From positions 1 through 16,904 of the forward strand of contig JAITET010000033.1 in the NCBI GenBank assembly GCA_031281895.1: a DNA stretch of 16,904 bases. The letters are read 5' to 3'. Below the pieces are notes generated by a model. That model saw only the letters and a program-made list of their open reading frames with translations. It ran no database searches and was not told the origin of the DNA. Positions 14,907-16,904 of the stretch are shown piece by piece; the first letter of the stretch is position 1; each line of letters opens with the position of its first letter. The translations under genes were made by a program, and so were the position numbers. The DNA is from Puniceicoccales bacterium (GTDB lineage Bacteria; Verrucomicrobiota; Verrucomicrobiia; Opitutales; JAIRKQ01).

Positions 14907-16435
14907 GCTTCTTCGATTTTAGGGAAGAGGATAATTTGTTCTCCCAATTTGTTGCCGGTAAGTGAATTTCCAAACCTAATATCTGTGTTCCAATTTGTGG
15001 ATGTCGGACATCCAAGAACGGACAATATCTGCTGCGATGTTGTTGGCATTATGGGCGATAGCAAAATTGCAGCTAACCTGACACATTCGGCAGACATGGC
15101 GATGGTTATGTCGATCATCTGTTTATCGCCCTCTTCATTCGACTTTGCCAATTTCCATGGCGAACGATTTTCGACGTATCCATTGACCGCCTTTATGCAC
15201 AGGAACAATTTTTCAAGGGCCGAATGGAATGCAAATTCATTGTATAGAGAAATGATTTCGGGAATTGCCGATTGCCACAAATTCCGAAGATCCTCTTCGA
15301 GGTTTTCGGTTTTGGTAATTGCTTTTATGGTTCCATCGCAATACCTGTGTCCCATATTTAACAGACGACTGAGTAGGTTCCCCAAATCATTCGCTAGGTC
15401 TCCTGTGTAGCGGGTTATAAACCTATCGAATGAAAAATCACCATCCTGTCCTATGGTCATTTCGCGCATTAGATAGTAGCGAAAGGCATCCACTCCAAAT
15501 TTTTCTATGCACTCCAGCGGGTTTACGACATTGCCTGCGCTCTTCGACATTTTCTCACCGGAAATTAACCACCAGCCGTGCACCAACAGGGTTTTTGGCA
15601 ACTCAATGTGAAGGGCATGTAACATTATTGGCCAGTAGATCGCATGGGCTGGCACGAGTATATCCTTACCGATGATATGATAATCTGCTGGCCAATAGTT
15701 GGTAAATGTTTTATCCAAATAATTGGCTCCCGTTATATAATTTATGAGAGCATCAAACCAAACATAGGTTACATATTCCGAATCGAATGGCAATTCTATC
15801 CCCCAGGATAGTCGATTCTTCGGCCGAGAAATACATAGGTCATTTATAGGGTCCTTGAGAAATTCCAAGACTTGTTTTGCCCGGAATGCAGGGAATATAA
15901 ATTTCGGATGAGATTCTATGTAATCTATCAACCACCGTTGATATTTTTTGAGTTGAAAAAAATAATTCGTTTCTGATATTTCGATGACTTCTCCAAAATC
16001 TGCTGGCCATTTGCCATCGATTTTATCCTTTTCAAGGACAAATCGTTCAGCAGTTTTGCTATACAACCCGGAGTAATCGGCCTTATAAATTTGCCCATCG
16101 TCGTATAACTTTTGTAAACACTTGCGGACAACTTGTTTGTGCTCGCTTTCCGTCGTTCGGATGTATCGATCGTATTTAATATTTAACTTTTTGCATAGAT
16201 TTTTGAAGTCTTCGGCAATATTATCACAGTGAGTCTGTTCTGGGACCCTCGCTTTGGCAGCAGATTGACTTACTTTTAAACCATGTTCATCTAACCCCGT
16301 CATGAATTGTACATCCAGGTTTTGCAACCGAAACATGCGGGATATCGTATCCGCTAAAATTTTTTCGTAGGCATGACCGATATGAGGCTTTCCATTAGCA
16401 TAGTCTATGGCCGTAGTGATATATACTTTTTTCAT
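14903..16435 (-). CDS. metG: methionyl-tRNA synthetase
   Basis: From the ATG at 16433-16435 the enzyme has 510 residues. HIGH is at 18-21 and KMSKS at 295-299. MetG-specific segments include YITTAIDYANGKPHIGHAYEK, FMTGLDEHG, WGIELPFD, YVWFDALINYITGANY and WPADYHIIGKDIL. The C-terminus is the helical anticodon-binding domain (AFHSALEKLFLCIKAVNGYV) and lacks the EMAP-like tRNA-binding domain. The insertion that often holds a zinc knuckle reads YSGLYSKTAERFVLEKD, with no Cys pairs, so this is a zinc-free subtype. It charges tRNA-Met and tRNA-fMet. The frame is open upstream to 16600, but the extension is not family-like, and the MKKVYITT start is standard. The downstream acyltransferase is coupled by an ATGA overlap. 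Confidence 0.97.
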   Translation of the reverse strand: MKKVYITTAIDYANGKPHIGHAYEKILADTISRMFRLQNLDVQFMTGLDEHGLKVSQSAAKARVPEQTHCDNIAEDFKNLCKKLNIKYDRYIRTTESEHKQVVRKCLQKLYDDGQIYKADYSGLYSKTAERFVLEKDKIDGKWPADFGEVIEISETNYFFQLKKYQRWLIDYIESHPKFIFPAFRAKQVLEFLKDPINDLCISRPKNRLSWGIELPFDSEYVTYVWFDALINYITGANYLDKTFTNYWPADYHIIGKDILVPAHAIYWPIMLHALHIELPKTLLVHGWWLISGEKMSKSAGNVVNPLECIEKFGVDAFRYYLMREMTIGQDGDFSFDRFITRYTGDLANDLGNLLSRLLNMGHRYCDGTIKAITKTENLEEDLRNLWQSAIPEIISLYNEFAFHSALEKLFLCIKAVNGYVENRSPWKLAKSNEEGDKQMIDITIAMSAECVRLAAILLSPIMPTTSQQILSVLGCPTSTNWNTDIRFGNSLTGNKLGEQIILFPKIEEA

Positions 16436-16600
16436 TCTTACTCTGTACGTTCTTGTGCAACTATTATATGGAATCCCATCTTTACAATTCCATTTTTTAA
16501 AAATCATCGGATCCATGATTCCGCCAGGGAAAAATCTTTTAACCGAAACTGTTTTTACCCTACATTTACATATTAAGAATATCCAATGTCCCAATTTCAA

Positions 16601-16805
16601 GCCATCAATGCTGTTAAAATGTTAATACGAAGTTCAAAATGAATTATTTGTCTATGGCTTCCAAAAATAAAGGGAAACAGATGGACCACGAACTTCCCAT
16701 CTCTTTGGAAAATTTCATCGAAAAATTTTGTTTTCCGAAAACATCCACAAAATTTTTAACTCGACATTTTGTGATCACATCGAATATCAAAAACAGTCAA
16801 AAGAT
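16601..16805. other. intergenic region between metG and tRNA-Ser
   Basis: This AT-rich gap lies between the metG upstream region and the tRNA. A short plus-strand frame crosses it and runs into the tRNA, which argues against coding. A 10-bp palindrome TGTGATCACA is present about 40 bp upstream of the tRNA. I could not assign promoters firmly. Confidence 0.4.
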
Positions 16806-16896
16806 GGAGAGATGGCAGAGTGGTTTATTGCGTCGGTCTTGAAAACCGAAGTGTCGTCAAACGGCACCGTGGGTTCGAATCCCTCTCTCTCCGCCA
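16806..16896 (+). tRNA. tRNA-Ser (anticodon UGA), CCA encoded
   Basis: The acceptor arm GGAGAGA pairs with TCTCTCC (ending 16892), followed by discriminator G and an encoded CCA (16894-16896). The anticodon stem TCGGT/ACCGA encloses CTTGAAA, giving anticodon TGA at 16840-16842, which reads UCA and related serine codons. A long variable arm (GTGTCGTCAAACGGCACC) and the T-loop GGTTCGAATCC are present. The long variable arm confirms the class II serine type. Confidence 0.96.
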
Positions 16897-16904
16897 TGAA
16901 TACA

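Noticed and set aside
16639..16842. 67-aa frame ending inside tRNA-Ser
   Set aside because: Its last codons are tRNA sequence, and no domain or ribosome binding site is present.

Overview
The window is AT-rich bacterial chromosome: conserved housekeeping genes with a short accessory segment inserted. A Gram-negative cell is indicated by the LptC-LptA-LptB lipopolysaccharide-export genes. The beta-CASP metallo-hydrolase, whose start resembles a form I associate with Verrucomicrobiota, points weakly to that phylum or a PVC relative. Decayed insertion sequences and a toxin-like cyclase suggest a host-associated lifestyle. The taxonomic call is inference only.

Layout. At the left edge, on the minus strand, lies the N-terminus of an acetyl-CoA hydrolase/succinate CoA-transferase family gene, then ychF and an unrecognised 211-aa gene just upstream of it. 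The divergent sfsA gene (about 2.3-3.0 kb, plus) ends exactly at the left boundary of an internally deleted IS630-type element (about 3.03-3.40 kb). The accessory core follows on the minus strand: an unknown 376-aa protein (3448-4578) and, upstream of it, a gene (4644-6288) that resembles anthrax edema factor, Bordetella CyaA and ExoY-type nucleotidyl cyclase toxins. The cyclase frame is broken at a run of eight Gs inside a conserved GY.GG motif, so its last ~100 residues, which should hold the catalytic His/Asn loop, lie in another frame. About 590 bp of non-coding DNA, with a higher-GC patch and three strong hairpins, separate it from tadA.

Housekeeping resumes with tadA (minus), then hup and yraN (plus). 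Next come a frameshifted IS5-type transposase remnant, a beta-CASP metallo-beta-lactamase protein (minus), tyrS (plus) and the lptC-lptA-lptB operon (plus). A solo SpoIIAA/STAS-like gene, a convergent metG plus DUF374 acyltransferase pair joined by an ATGA overlap, and tRNA-Ser(UGA) end the window.

How they work together: translation and RNA maturation dominate (YchF, TadA, TyrS, MetG, tRNA-Ser, the beta-CASP protein), alongside envelope lipid transport (Lpt, DUF374). The most notable content is the putative cyclase effector, its homopolymer frameshift, and the adjacent uncharacterised protein.
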